From: Lewinellaceae bacterium
Lineage (GTDB): Bacteria > Bacteroidota > Bacteroidia > Chitinophagales > Saprospiraceae
Assembly (NCBI GenBank): GCA_020636155.1
Contig: JACJYM010000004.1
Coordinates: 124,001 to 188,000 of the forward strand
Direction: 5' to 3'
DNA: 64,000 nucleotides
Positions 25,763 through 35,399 of this stretch are shown piece by piece; the stretch's first letter is position 1; the number at the start of each line of letters is the position of its first letter. The notes beneath the pieces were generated by a model. It made no database searches. It was not told the origin of the DNA and saw nothing but the letters and a program-made list of their open reading frames with translations. Made by a program: the position numbers and the translations under genes.

Positions 25763-28099
25763 ATGAGAAATATCTTCATATTTATTATTCTTACATCTTC
25801 ATGGCATTTGGTAAATGGACAAGATTTCGACAAAATGTTTGAAAAAGTGATTTCTGATACTTTCAGCATCAGTGGAAATGTTTTGGAAGTAATTGAAAAA
25901 CCTGTGGATAGAAAAAACAAATTTACCAAAAGGAGTTATCTCTTTGGAAATACAAATAATACTTATTCATGTATTTACGACTCCCTTAACAACCCTATAG
26001 AAGGTGCTCATGTTTCAAAGACACTAAATACATTACATAATTCTTTTTTAAGACTCCGAACTATCTTTTTCATGAGTTCGGGTAGACCTGACTCTTCTCT
26101 CATAGAATACAAAGACGATGTGCTAGGTAAAGGAATTTATGAAAAGGGTGAATTTTATACGGGTTATAATATGATCTATGGAGGCGTTGGAGAATATTAC
26201 GTGGAAAGGTATGATAAAGAGAAATTAATAGAATCATATGAATTTAAATTTGATACATTATGTAGTTTGAATTTTTATGATAATCAGGAAAAATTGATAA
26301 AATCAGAATATTATAATTCTATCGGAACAACTATTGCATCAGGTATATATGATGAAAATTTGGGTAAAATTGGGAGTTTTATTGAAATGGAAAAGGGACG
26401 ACCCGTTTTGAAAACGTATGCAAATAATATTTTAAACGGTGTCGCATTATATTGGCTTACAACCAATAATATTTCAGATACGACCAAGTATACTAAAATT
26501 AATTTTGAAAATAACCTTAAGCAAGGTCTTTCAATTACTAGATATAATGGACGTAACATTGCAGAAGGTATCTATAAGAATAATCGACCTTATGATGGTT
26601 CATTTTTATTACAAGATAAAAATATATACTCAATAGAAGTGTATTCAAACGGCATCTTAAAGGAAACATCTCTTTTGAATAGAAATTTTCAGAAAATAGA
26701 ATCATCATTAGAAAAAAGTGATAGCAATTTGCAAATTAACCGCGAAATTAAATATGAAAATGGATATTATTCTGAATACAGCAATGGCAAGAAAAACGGG
26801 ATATCATTTAATCTAAATCATGCAGGGGATACAAGTTCTAGATACTATTATATCAACGATATTAAAAATGGACCATATAAAATATCTAGAATTAAAAATG
26901 GTACTAAAGTCATGTATGAAGGTGAATATCGGGATGGTCATGTATATAATGGAATGTCTTTTGATAAACCATTCATAGGAGTAATAAAAAATGGAATTAA
27001 AAATGGGTTATTTGAAATTCATGGTAAATTTTTTAATGGGACAACTGAGTTTTCCAATAATCAACCTGTTAAAAGCCATTTAAAAATCACTAAGAAATTC
27101 AACAATTTATTGGATAATGAAAAAAGTGAAAAATTATTACTCGATTATTTTGCTATAAATGACTCCACCTTAGTAAAATACGAAAAAGGTAATAGAAAAA
27201 ATAAAATTATTACCCATGAGAATGAATTTGTAGTTTTTTCTGAATATGATAAAGACATGCATCTCGTCCAAAAATGCTTTATATTTATGGATACCGTATT
27301 ATGTGCCGATTATAGAGAAGGTAAAATTATATCAGGCTATGAATTAAAAACTAGAGATTTTCAAAGGTATAAAATCAAGTCAATTCTAAAGGGAAATTAT
27401 ACTGGAGATAGTATTGTTAATGACGAAAAAGGATTTAAAAAATATAGAAACGGCAAATTGCATGAGGGTCGGATAATTGAAGAGCCATTCCTAATAAAAA
27501 AGATAAAAAATGGAAAAATTATTGAGTTAATGAATCATTGCTTTTGTTTTAAGTACGATTTAGTAGCAGACACTTATTCGTCATGTTTTACATACAGCTT
27601 ATTAAACCACGAACTAAAAATTGATAACTCTGGAAATGGTGTTTTGTATACCAAGTTTAATAATGATTGGGATTCCGTAGTTATTCAAAATAATAAACTA
27701 ATTACAGGAACCATACAAGTAAGACCCAATGTTAAAAAAGATGACACCGAATGGTATTATAATTTCATTTTTCAAGAAGGAACGGTTTCGGAAGTGATAC
27801 TTTTAAATGAAACAACGCATTTGGAGTTATCATTACAACCCTCAAGCATTCTCAATAGAATCGATTACTTAGATGTTTGTGAAATTGATCGATATATTTA
27901 CCCGACAAAAATCATAAAAATCATCAATTCGTCTAAAAACCTGATGATATATAAGGATAAAGAGTATGACTATGAATTGTTTTTTACGAGTTTACCAAGT
28001 CGAAATATTAATTTGGATATTCGCAAGGGTACACAAACTAGAAAAATTGAAATCTTAAGTCTTGACCTAGAAAAATACATAATAAACTTATTGAGGTAA
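25763..28099 (+). CDS. large exported protein with YwqK/MORN-like repeats
   Basis: 778 residues with an N-terminal signal peptide cut near WHLVNGQ. The body is full of short Asn-Gly repeats spaced 20-25 residues apart (SNGKKNGISFNL, IKNGPYKI, IKNGIKNGLFEIHG, YRNGKLHEGRIIEE), the pattern of MORN_2/YwqK antitoxin-like proteins. No transmembrane or sorting domain is visible at the C-terminus. The gene is clearly more AT-rich than mutS before it and purD after it, with many AAA/AAT/ATA codons, which suggests relaxed selection or acquisition. The function is unknown. Confidence 0.8.
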   Translation: MRNIFIFIILTSSWHLVNGQDFDKMFEKVISDTFSISGNVLEVIEKPVDRKNKFTKRSYLFGNTNNTYSCIYDSLNNPIEGAHVSKTLNTLHNSFLRLRTIFFMSSGRPDSSLIEYKDDVLGKGIYEKGEFYTGYNMIYGGVGEYYVERYDKEKLIESYEFKFDTLCSLNFYDNQEKLIKSEYYNSIGTTIASGIYDENLGKIGSFIEMEKGRPVLKTYANNILNGVALYWLTTNNISDTTKYTKINFENNLKQGLSITRYNGRNIAEGIYKNNRPYDGSFLLQDKNIYSIEVYSNGILKETSLLNRNFQKIESSLEKSDSNLQINREIKYENGYYSEYSNGKKNGISFNLNHAGDTSSRYYYINDIKNGPYKISRIKNGTKVMYEGEYRDGHVYNGMSFDKPFIGVIKNGIKNGLFEIHGKFFNGTTEFSNNQPVKSHLKITKKFNNLLDNEKSEKLLLDYFAINDSTLVKYEKGNRKNKIITHENEFVVFSEYDKDMHLVQKCFIFMDTVLCADYREGKIISGYELKTRDFQRYKIKSILKGNYTGDSIVNDEKGFKKYRNGKLHEGRIIEEPFLIKKIKNGKIIELMNHCFCFKYDLVADTYSSCFTYSLLNHELKIDNSGNGVLYTKFNNDWDSVVIQNNKLITGTIQVRPNVKKDDTEWYYNFIFQEGTVSEVILLNETTHLELSLQPSSILNRIDYLDVCEIDRYIYPTKIIKIINSSKNLMIYKDKEYDYELFFTSLPSRNINLDIRKGTQTRKIEILSLDLEKYIINLLR

Positions 28100-28267
28100 A
28101 AAATCTTAAATTAAAAATAAACAGTCGTCAATATTCCATCGAAGCAAATGGAAGATTTCAAATAGAATCATCTTAAAACAAGTGGCCATTCTATTCAATT
28201 CTACAAATAAATTTGTACCAATTACCAATGTTATCCTGTTTTATTTCTACATCGACTTAGCATTATT

Positions 28268-28275
28268 TACTTTTG
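28268..28275 (+). promoter_or_regulatory. -7 promoter element TACTTTTG of purD
   Basis: Exact TAnnTTTG match 29 nt before the purD ATG. Confidence 0.55.
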
Positions 28276-28303
28276 AGCTTACAAAAATTTTGAGTTCAAT
28301 ATT

Positions 28304-29566
28304 ATGAATATTTTGTTGGTAGGATCAGGAGGGAGAGAACATGCCATGGCAGCAAAAATAGTACAAAGTCCATTGTGTGATAAACTTTTTATTGCCCCCG
28401 GTAATCCCGGGACGGAAAACCTGGGGATGAATATTGACCTTGGAGTTTCTGATTTTAAGGGTTTGGAAAAGGCAATTCTTCATCATAACATAGAAATGCT
28501 AGTAGTAGGGCCTGAAGTGCCATTGGCAGAGGGTATTCGAGATTATATTGAACCACTTTTCCCCAATCTAATGATTATTGGTCCTGGAAAATTAGGGGCT
28601 CAGCTAGAATCGAGCAAGGCATTCTCAAAACGGTTTATGCAAAGGCATGGGATTCCTACAGCCGCCTATATCGAAGTAAACCAAGAAAATATCGAAGTTG
28701 GGATTCACTATCTCAACGAACATCAAGGTCCATACGTACTCAAGGCGGATGGTTTAGCAGCTGGAAAAGGTGTACTCATCATTGAGAATAATGGCGAGGC
28801 CATCAGCGAACTTAAAAACATGCTTTCCGGAAAATTTGGCACTGCATCAGAGACCGTAATAATAGAACAGTTTTTATCTGGAATAGAATTTTCGGTATTT
28901 GTATTGACAGATGGCAAGGATTATGTGTTACTCCCCGAGGCCAAGGATTATAAACGCATTGGTGAGGGTGACACAGGACTCAATACCGGAGGAATGGGAG
29001 CCGTTTCGCCTGTACCTTTTTTTGATGCGGGCATGAAGATTAAGGTCATTGATAGAATTATTAGACCGACTATCGAAGGATTAGAATCAGAAGATATTCC
29101 ATATCAAGGTTTCATTTTCTTTGGTCTGATAGACGTCGGCGGCGATCCGTATGTGATCGAGTACAACTGTCGTATGGGCGACCCTGAGACGGAGGTTGTT
29201 TTTCCACGCATTGAAAGTGACATGGTCGATCTGTTTATAAAATCTGGTGTTGGAAAACTTTCTGAATATCAACTTTTAACCAATCCACTTACGGCTGCCA
29301 CTGTCATGTTGGTGTCTGAAGGATATCCTGATGCGTATGAAAAGGGAAAAGTGATAACCGGCGACGTAGATAAACCCCTAGTATTTCATGCCGGAACCCG
29401 CATACTAAACGGAAATATGGTGACTAACGGTGGTCGAGTTATGGCATTGACCTCCTTAGGTGAGGATATACCATCGGCAATTAAAAATAGTCTGACACTC
29501 GCAGAATCCATCCGGTTCGAGGGAAAATATTATCGGCGAGACATAGGTCTTGACTTAATTTCATGA
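28304..29566 (+). CDS. purD: phosphoribosylamine--glycine ligase
   Basis: Glycinamide ribonucleotide synthetase, step 2 of purine synthesis: phosphoribosylamine + glycine + ATP. The 420 residues are a standard length. The N-domain starts MNILLVGSGGREHAMA, the ATP-grasp domain shows VLKADGLAAGKGV, and the family signature GMGAVSP and RMGDPETEVVFPR follow. The C-terminal GARS domain ends at the window's purD stop. The ATGA overlap couples it to murF-alr. Confidence 0.98.
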   Translation: MNILLVGSGGREHAMAAKIVQSPLCDKLFIAPGNPGTENLGMNIDLGVSDFKGLEKAILHHNIEMLVVGPEVPLAEGIRDYIEPLFPNLMIIGPGKLGAQLESSKAFSKRFMQRHGIPTAAYIEVNQENIEVGIHYLNEHQGPYVLKADGLAAGKGVLIIENNGEAISELKNMLSGKFGTASETVIIEQFLSGIEFSVFVLTDGKDYVLLPEAKDYKRIGEGDTGLNTGGMGAVSPVPFFDAGMKIKVIDRIIRPTIEGLESEDIPYQGFIFFGLIDVGGDPYVIEYNCRMGDPETEVVFPRIESDMVDLFIKSGVGKLSEYQLLTNPLTAATVMLVSEGYPDAYEKGKVITGDVDKPLVFHAGTRILNGNMVTNGGRVMALTSLGEDIPSAIKNSLTLAESIRFEGKYYRRDIGLDLIS

Positions 29567-31998
29567 TAAAGTTTGATGAAATACCGGAATTGCTGGAGGA
29601 TGCAACTATAGTCGGTCATCCCACAGACATGGTCATTTCAAAAATTTATTATGATTCACGTAAAATTTCCAATGGCACAAATGGACTTTTTGTGGCTCTC
29701 AAAGGGAATATACACGATGGACACCTGTATCTTCAGGAGGCTTATGATAAAGGTGTTCATCATTTTTTAGTTGAAAAATTACCCCATCCAATAAATCCTG
29801 ATGCTTGTTATGTAAAAGTACGAGATGTCTTAAAATCACTTCAAAAACTGGCTAAAATTAGGTTAGAAAGAAGCAATCTAAAGCACAAGATTGGCATCAC
29901 CGGAAGTAATGGAAAAACCATCGTCAAAGAGTGGCTTTATACACTGCTTTCTGATACATTTTCAGTCGTAAAAACACCCAAAAGTTACAATTCTCAACTA
30001 GGCGTCGTGCTCAGTGTATGGGAGGTTCAGCCCTATCATGAAATTGGGATTTTTGAAGTAGGGGTCTCTGAGAAAAACGAGATGCAAGCGCTGTATGATA
30101 TTTTGACCCCTGATATTGGAATTTTTACAAATCTTGGGGATGCCCACAATGCTGGATTCGACAATTTGCAAGACAAACTTCAGGAAAAACTATTATTGTT
30201 TCAATCTTGCGAGACTTTGATATTCGAAAATAAATGGTTTAAACAAATTGCGAATGCATTAAAAAACAAACCTATAACTAACCTACTGTCATGGGGAAAA
30301 AACACGGAAACACCTATTTCTGACCAAGAAAATAAATTGAATTTATCACCCCTTAATAATGCAATCAATCAAACGTTTAATCTTGATAATGACCGCGAAA
30401 ATGCGATGAATGCCGCCGTATGTGCAGCTTATTTAGGGATGGGTCATGATCACATCATAGAGAGACTGGGGCAATTAAAACCCCTCAGTATGCGACTTGA
30501 AATCGTCGAAGGTATCTATGGCAGTACGGTAATCAACGACAGTTATAATGCGGATTTCTATTCCTTTGTTCAGGCTTTAGAATTTGCAAAACACCACAAC
30601 AAAGGCCAACAAAAAACATTGATTCTGTCAAAGTTTGATGAATTGGGCTTTGAGGAAAGTCAATTTATATCAGAAATAGAGGACATATTGAATGACAAGG
30701 ATTACTCTCAATGCATTTTTATAGGCACAAAACCGACGCCTCCTCAAAAATCTAATGTCGAATTTTTCTACTACTCGGATATTCAATCATTTATTAAGCA
30801 TTTTAATCTAAGTGACATATACAATCATCAAATTTTGGTCAAGGGCTCAAGAAATATGCACATGGATAGAATCGTAGATTTTCTTTCCAAGGCAAATCAC
30901 TCGGTCAATCTTGAAATCGACTTAGAGGTCATAGGACACAACCTGAGTTATTTCGCCTCACTCATTCCTGACGACTGTGGAATCATCGGCGTAATCAAGG
31001 CAGGTGGGTATGGAAGTGGCGCCGAGACCATCGCTAAGTTCCTAGAGTATCGCAAAATCGCTTATCTTGCCGTTGCGAATGTGGATGAAGGCATATCTCT
31101 AAGAGAATCCGGCATAAAATTGCCCATTATAATTTTGAATCCAAGCATAGGAGATATCGATATACTGGTAAAATACAATCTAGAACCTGAAATATACGAC
31201 CTAAATCAATGGGTGAAGATGGACGAGATTTTGTCGAATATTCCAGACATCAAACTCAATATTCACTTAAAAATTGATAGTGGCATGCATCGTCTAGGCT
31301 TAGATGAGTCCTCGGTCGCCGAAATTGCCATCCGATTAAAAGAGTCGAAAAATTTTGTAGTAAAAACTATTTTTTCACATTTAGCAGCCACTGATTTGCC
31401 GGCCTATGATGAGGACACTAAAATTCAGGCTCAATACTTTCTTACTCAATATGAATTTATCTGTAGAGAATTGGGCTACCGGCCCAAGAAACATCTGCTC
31501 AATACTAGCGGAATCCCTCGCTTTTCAGAATATCATTTTGATTTCGTACGTATAGGGCTTGGGCTGTATGGACTGGAAAAATCGCTTTTTGACCAGGGAA
31601 AAATCGTTCCAGCCCATCGTTTTTTTGCCAATGTGATACAAATTAAAAATCTTAAGAAAGGCGATAAAATAGGATATAATTATCAAGGAATCATGCCCGA
31701 AAATGGATCTATTGCCGTTGTAAACATAGGTTATGCCGATGGGTTGCCAAGAGCTTGTTCCAATGGAAAAATTAGTCTCGAAATCAAAGGGAAGAAGGCT
31801 AAGATTCTTGGTAATATCTCGATGGATTTGACCATTATAGATATTTCGGACATACCGGATGTAAGGCTTGGTGAAAGGGTGAAAATATTCGGTGTAGAAG
31901 GAAATATTTTTGAAATTGCCTCCAAATCTGACACCATTCCTTATGAGATATTAAGTCGCATTTCGCCGAGGGTTGTTAGAAAATATGTGGAGGGGTAA
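29563..31998 (+). CDS. murF-alr: bifunctional MurF / alanine racemase
   Basis: 811 residues joining two peptidoglycan enzymes, a fusion known in Bacteroidota. Residues 1-440 are MurF, which adds D-Ala-D-Ala to the UDP-MurNAc tripeptide; the ATP loop is GITGSNGKT at 111-119 and the substrate region has KTPKSYNSQ. Residues about 445-811 are a PLP-dependent alanine racemase, with the PLP lysine at about K479 in GVIKAGGYGSG and the catalytic-tyrosine motif VNIGYADGLPR. The two halves make D-alanine and use the resulting dipeptide, although a D-Ala-D-Ala ligase is also needed and is not in the window. Confidence 0.97.
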   Translation: MIKFDEIPELLEDATIVGHPTDMVISKIYYDSRKISNGTNGLFVALKGNIHDGHLYLQEAYDKGVHHFLVEKLPHPINPDACYVKVRDVLKSLQKLAKIRLERSNLKHKIGITGSNGKTIVKEWLYTLLSDTFSVVKTPKSYNSQLGVVLSVWEVQPYHEIGIFEVGVSEKNEMQALYDILTPDIGIFTNLGDAHNAGFDNLQDKLQEKLLLFQSCETLIFENKWFKQIANALKNKPITNLLSWGKNTETPISDQENKLNLSPLNNAINQTFNLDNDRENAMNAAVCAAYLGMGHDHIIERLGQLKPLSMRLEIVEGIYGSTVINDSYNADFYSFVQALEFAKHHNKGQQKTLILSKFDELGFEESQFISEIEDILNDKDYSQCIFIGTKPTPPQKSNVEFFYYSDIQSFIKHFNLSDIYNHQILVKGSRNMHMDRIVDFLSKANHSVNLEIDLEVIGHNLSYFASLIPDDCGIIGVIKAGGYGSGAETIAKFLEYRKIAYLAVANVDEGISLRESGIKLPIIILNPSIGDIDILVKYNLEPEIYDLNQWVKMDEILSNIPDIKLNIHLKIDSGMHRLGLDESSVAEIAIRLKESKNFVVKTIFSHLAATDLPAYDEDTKIQAQYFLTQYEFICRELGYRPKKHLLNTSGIPRFSEYHFDFVRIGLGLYGLEKSLFDQGKIVPAHRFFANVIQIKNLKKGDKIGYNYQGIMPENGSIAVVNIGYADGLPRACSNGKISLEIKGKKAKILGNISMDLTIIDISDIPDVRLGERVKIFGVEGNIFEIASKSDTIPYEILSRISPRVVRKYVEG

Positions 31999-32074
31999 GA
32001 GACTTTTTTCATTATTAATATTTTTTCCCTTACTTTAGGTCGGCAATTTTAAATTCACCAAACACCTACAAATT

Positions 32075-33169
32075 ATGTCAAAAAAGTACAATAGCATATA
32101 CGTAGCGGCCACGAGCCAGCACGTAGGAAAAACAACGTCTACGCTGGGCTTGGTGTCCGGTTTTATTAATAAAGGCATCAATGTGGGTTATTGTAAGCCG
32201 GTGGGTCAGAAACACTTGGTGGTACACAATCACAACGTCGATAAAGACACCGTACTATTTGCAGATTTGATACATTTTGACATCGTCCCTGAGATTCACT
32301 CTCCTGTCATACTCGGCTCGGGAGCTACCCAGCTGTTCCTTGACAATCCTGATCAAGTCGATCTTGATGCCATGATTCTTAATGCCGCAGATAAACTCAA
32401 CGAGCAACATGAATTGGTCATCTATGAAGGAACAGGTCATCCGGGAGTAGGAAGTGTGGCCGAAATTTCCAATGCCAGGGTCGCAAAAATCCTCAATGCC
32501 GGGGTGGTCATGGTGGTAGAAGGAGGTATAGGCAATACCATTGATACATTGAATATGTCCATATCCTTGTTTAGAGAAGAAAGTGTACCCATCTTGGGAG
32601 TCATCATCAATAAGGTGATTCCGGAAAAAATGGAAAAGGTACGTCATTACTGTTCCCTATGGCTTGATAAGCACAACATTCCTTTGCTCGGACTGATGCC
32701 TTATGAAAAATCTTTGGCATATCCGGTGATTAAAACCATCGCGGATGCCGTAGGAGGACCCATTATTTTTAATGCCGACAAGGCGTACAATAAAATCGAA
32801 AATATATTGGCAGGATCTCTTATTGACCTCAAAGAACTATCTAGTAGTGAAGACCTACTATTGGTTGTTTCGACGAGATCGCTAAACGATGCCATCAGTA
32901 AAATAAAATCAATGACCGAAATTCATGGATTTTCTAAGTGTCCATTGTCCGGTGTTGTTGCGACAGGTGTGGGTACGATCGAAGGCTCTACTTTAGAATA
33001 TATCGAAGAAAACCGATTACCCCTAATACGTACAGATCTAGATACGTATGGATGTGTGATAAAAATAAGTAAAATAGAAGTAAAAATTAACCGAAATACC
33101 CCTTGGAAGGTCTTGAAAGCGATTTCCCTGATAGAAGAAAATGTTGATTTGAATCTTATCCTCAGTTGA
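32075..33169 (+). CDS. BioD-like P-loop protein with C-terminal DRTGG domain
   Basis: 364 residues. The N-terminal half is a P-loop fold of the dethiobiotin synthase/CobB type: AATSQHVGKTTSTLGL (about 11-26), CKPVGQ and YEGTGHPGVGS. The C-terminal third (about 220-330) fits a DRTGG domain (GVVATGVGTIEGSTLEYIEEN). The same two domains precede the catalytic domain in long phosphotransacetylases, but that catalytic domain is absent here. This stand-alone version may be a regulatory or sensory module. TACTTTAG (32031-32038) resembles a -7 element with one change. Confidence 0.75.
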   Translation: MSKKYNSIYVAATSQHVGKTTSTLGLVSGFINKGINVGYCKPVGQKHLVVHNHNVDKDTVLFADLIHFDIVPEIHSPVILGSGATQLFLDNPDQVDLDAMILNAADKLNEQHELVIYEGTGHPGVGSVAEISNARVAKILNAGVVMVVEGGIGNTIDTLNMSISLFREESVPILGVIINKVIPEKMEKVRHYCSLWLDKHNIPLLGLMPYEKSLAYPVIKTIADAVGGPIIFNADKAYNKIENILAGSLIDLKELSSSEDLLLVVSTRSLNDAISKIKSMTEIHGFSKCPLSGVVATGVGTIEGSTLEYIEENRLPLIRTDLDTYGCVIKISKIEVKINRNTPWKVLKAISLIEENVDLNLILS

Positions 33170-33184
33170 AAATCCTAGGAAAGA

Positions 33185-33526
33185 TTAATTAAGGTGTTGT
33201 TTATTAAAAATGATGCCTTTTTTAGAATCATAGTCGGGTTTGATACCTTCCATGAGCAAATCAGCCTTGTAAGGGCTCATTTTTTTGTCATAAATAAAAA
33301 CCTTGCAAGCAATAGCTCCGCTCAGTTCTGGATGGGCATCTCTCCATAGATTTGCAATTTCGAGAGCGGTCGCATTATGACTCTTTGTCCACCTATTTCC
33401 TATCACTACTTCAAGATAAGCGGTACAATTTTTATAATCCAATAGATTAGAAGATAGACCGTATTCGACACGATAAAACATGTCGTTTTCTACAAAGTGC
33501 TTTCTATTTAGTTTCTCGATATCCAT
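33185..33526 (-). CDS. small protein, unknown function
   Basis: 113 residues from the ATG at 33526 (MDIEKLNRKHF); a longer frame begins at 33571, but a TAATTTTC element close to 33555 would put transcription start below it, so I prefer the shorter form. No signal peptide or membrane segment. It reads as a compact soluble domain (FYRVEYGLSSNLLDYKNCTAYLEVVI and SGAIACKVFIYDKK). I recognise no family. Confidence 0.55.
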   Translation of the reverse strand: MDIEKLNRKHFVENDMFYRVEYGLSSNLLDYKNCTAYLEVVIGNRWTKSHNATALEIANLWRDAHPELSGAIACKVFIYDKKMSPYKADLLMEGIKPDYDSKKGIIFNKQHLN

Positions 33527-33675
33527 CGAAATGGTATAAGCATAAATTGTGCCGAAAATTATGGTTATCACAGAGATGTGTGCAAAAAAGAGAAGTCAAA
33601 ATCGCCTGAAAATCGACTAAGAAAGTTAATGACAATAGCATGAATTAAGTGAATGATGTAAGCTGAAATGAGGGA

Positions 33676-33704
33676 AACAAAAAAGGGGCTTCTCTCGAAA
33701 CCCC
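33676..33704 (-). terminator. intrinsic terminator of the tRNA gene
   Basis: On the minus strand GGGGTTTC pairs with GAAGCCCC (one G-T pair) around a GAGA loop and is followed by TTTTTTGTTT. It begins 12 nt after the tRNA. Confidence 0.8.
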
Positions 33705-33715
33705 CGTATTTATTG

Positions 33716-33789
33716 TGGTCCCACCAGGACTTGAACCTGGGACCACCTGATTATGAGTCAGGTGCTCTAACCAACTGAGCTATAGGACC
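33716..33789 (-). tRNA. tRNA with CAU anticodon (elongator Met or Ile2)
   Basis: A complete cloverleaf: acceptor GGTCCTA/TGGGACC, D-stem GCTC/GAGC, anticodon stem CCTGA/TCAGG around CTCATAA, T-stem CCAGG/CCTGG around TTCAAGT, discriminator A. The anticodon CAT lies at 33753-33755. CCA is not encoded (the genome continues CAA). The GG start pair and the missing C1-A72 mismatch rule against the initiator; whether it is Met or lysidine-modified Ile2 cannot be settled by reading. Confidence 0.92.
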
Positions 33790-34030
33790 TTACTTCGTAT
33801 CAAAGAATTACTAAACCTTAATCTAGCTCATTCTTTAATTAAGCGGCGGCAAATATACATTTTTCTGAAATTAGAATCGTTATTTTTAATGAAAAATATT
33901 GGTTGCCTTGACGATTTTAAACCTTGATAACGAAAAATTCCAATTGGTCTTGAATTAAAAATTGATTCTTCATTCATGGTTTTTAAAGCAATGCTTTAGC
34001 AATAGATTTAGACTCCCTTTTTTGTCTCTG

Positions 34031-35131
34031 TTAATACAACACATATTTCTTGCCGGGAAGACTTTTGACAATTCCTTTAAATTCTAGTTGCAACAATATT
34101 GTCGCCAATTGTGAGGATGGCATCTTACTGTGAAAGAGAAGCTCGTCGATTTCTATATTTTCTATATTTCTAATAGTATCTATGATGGATAGTTCCTCAT
34201 CTGATAGCTCAACAAAGAGGGAGGTTTGTATTGATTTGTCTTCTTTTTGTTCTTCCCACCGCATTATGTAAGCAATATCCTCTGCTGACTGTATAAGGTG
34301 AGCTTTATGCTGTTTTATGAGATTGTTACAGCCTTCTGACAACTCATCCCCCAATCTACCAGGAACAGCAAATACGTCCTTGTTGTAATCGTTCGCAAAA
34401 TTGGCTGTAATGATAGAGCCTCCCTTGCTCCCCGATTCCACTACCACGACAACATCACAATAGCCGGCAACAACTTTGTTTCTTGCAGGAAAATTTTCTC
34501 TATTTGGAAGCGTATTTGTGAAAAAAGTAGTGATAATGGCTCCGTTTTGCTGCATTTTTCTCGCTAAATCTTTATTGCTATGTGGATAAATTCGATCCAG
34601 TCCATGACCCAATATCCCTATGGTGGGAATTCCTAGCTCTACCGATTTTCTATGACATATCGTATCGATTCCGTAGGCTAAGCCACTTATCGTGGTCACA
34701 CCAAAGCTTTGTAGACCCTCCACAATTTTTTCACACTGCATTTTGCCATATTCTGTTGCATTCCGTGTGCCGACGATACCGACTGTTCTTAAAGGATTGA
34801 GCTCTATTTCTCCCTTTTTAAATATCATTAAGGGACAGGAGTCAAAGTATTTTAACCTTTTGGGAAAATCCTGATCGGAGTAATCCAGTATGTCTATTTC
34901 ATTCTTTTGAGTGAAAATGAGTTCCTTTTCTATCTTTTTCCAATCGTCATAAGCCTTAATATTCTCAATAGTAGCCTCACCAATTCCAGGAATTTGCAAT
35001 AGCTTTTTCTTTGGAGTTTCGAAGACTTCCTTTGGTCCGCCACAATAGCTGATGAGTGTTTTTGAAATTACGGATCCTACTTTTTCTACATCAGAAAGTG
35101 CCAGCAAATAATATTTTTGTTCTTCGGTCAT
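34031..35131 (-). CDS. dprA: DNA processing protein DprA
   Basis: DprA loads RecA on incoming single-stranded DNA during natural transformation and is also widely kept in non-competent bacteria. 366 residues: a helix-hairpin-helix (GIGEATIENIKAYDDW, about 48-66), the Rossmann-like DprA core (VGIVGTRNATEYGK, TISGLAYGIDTICH, GILGHGLDRIYP, VVVVESGSKGGSIITANFAND and FAVPGRL), and a C-terminal winged-helix (about 305-366). Length and motifs are complete. The tRNA lies 240 bp downstream. Confidence 0.95.
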   Translation of the reverse strand: MTEEQKYYLLALSDVEKVGSVISKTLISYCGGPKEVFETPKKKLLQIPGIGEATIENIKAYDDWKKIEKELIFTQKNEIDILDYSDQDFPKRLKYFDSCPLMIFKKGEIELNPLRTVGIVGTRNATEYGKMQCEKIVEGLQSFGVTTISGLAYGIDTICHRKSVELGIPTIGILGHGLDRIYPHSNKDLARKMQQNGAIITTFFTNTLPNRENFPARNKVVAGYCDVVVVVESGSKGGSIITANFANDYNKDVFAVPGRLGDELSEGCNNLIKQHKAHLIQSAEDIAYIMRWEEQKEDKSIQTSLFVELSDEELSIIDTIRNIENIEIDELLFHSKMPSSQLATILLQLEFKGIVKSLPGKKYVLY

Positions 35132-35399
35132 ATCAGATTAAACATTTGTGAGAAAAACACACCTTCAACTATTCAGAAGATTTCATTCTCGTTTTATTTT
35201 ACAAAAATCTAATTATGGACTAACAATTTCTCTTTTAAAGTTGAAATTAGCCTCTTAATAGACAATGATAAAAATAATTTTATGATTTTGGCACAATATT
35301 TATTCAATTATTATAGAATTAATGAAACTTTTAATCAATATTGTAGTCTAATTATTGCGCCAAAAAATCGACTTTCTTTAACAAAAAAATGTATTTATA

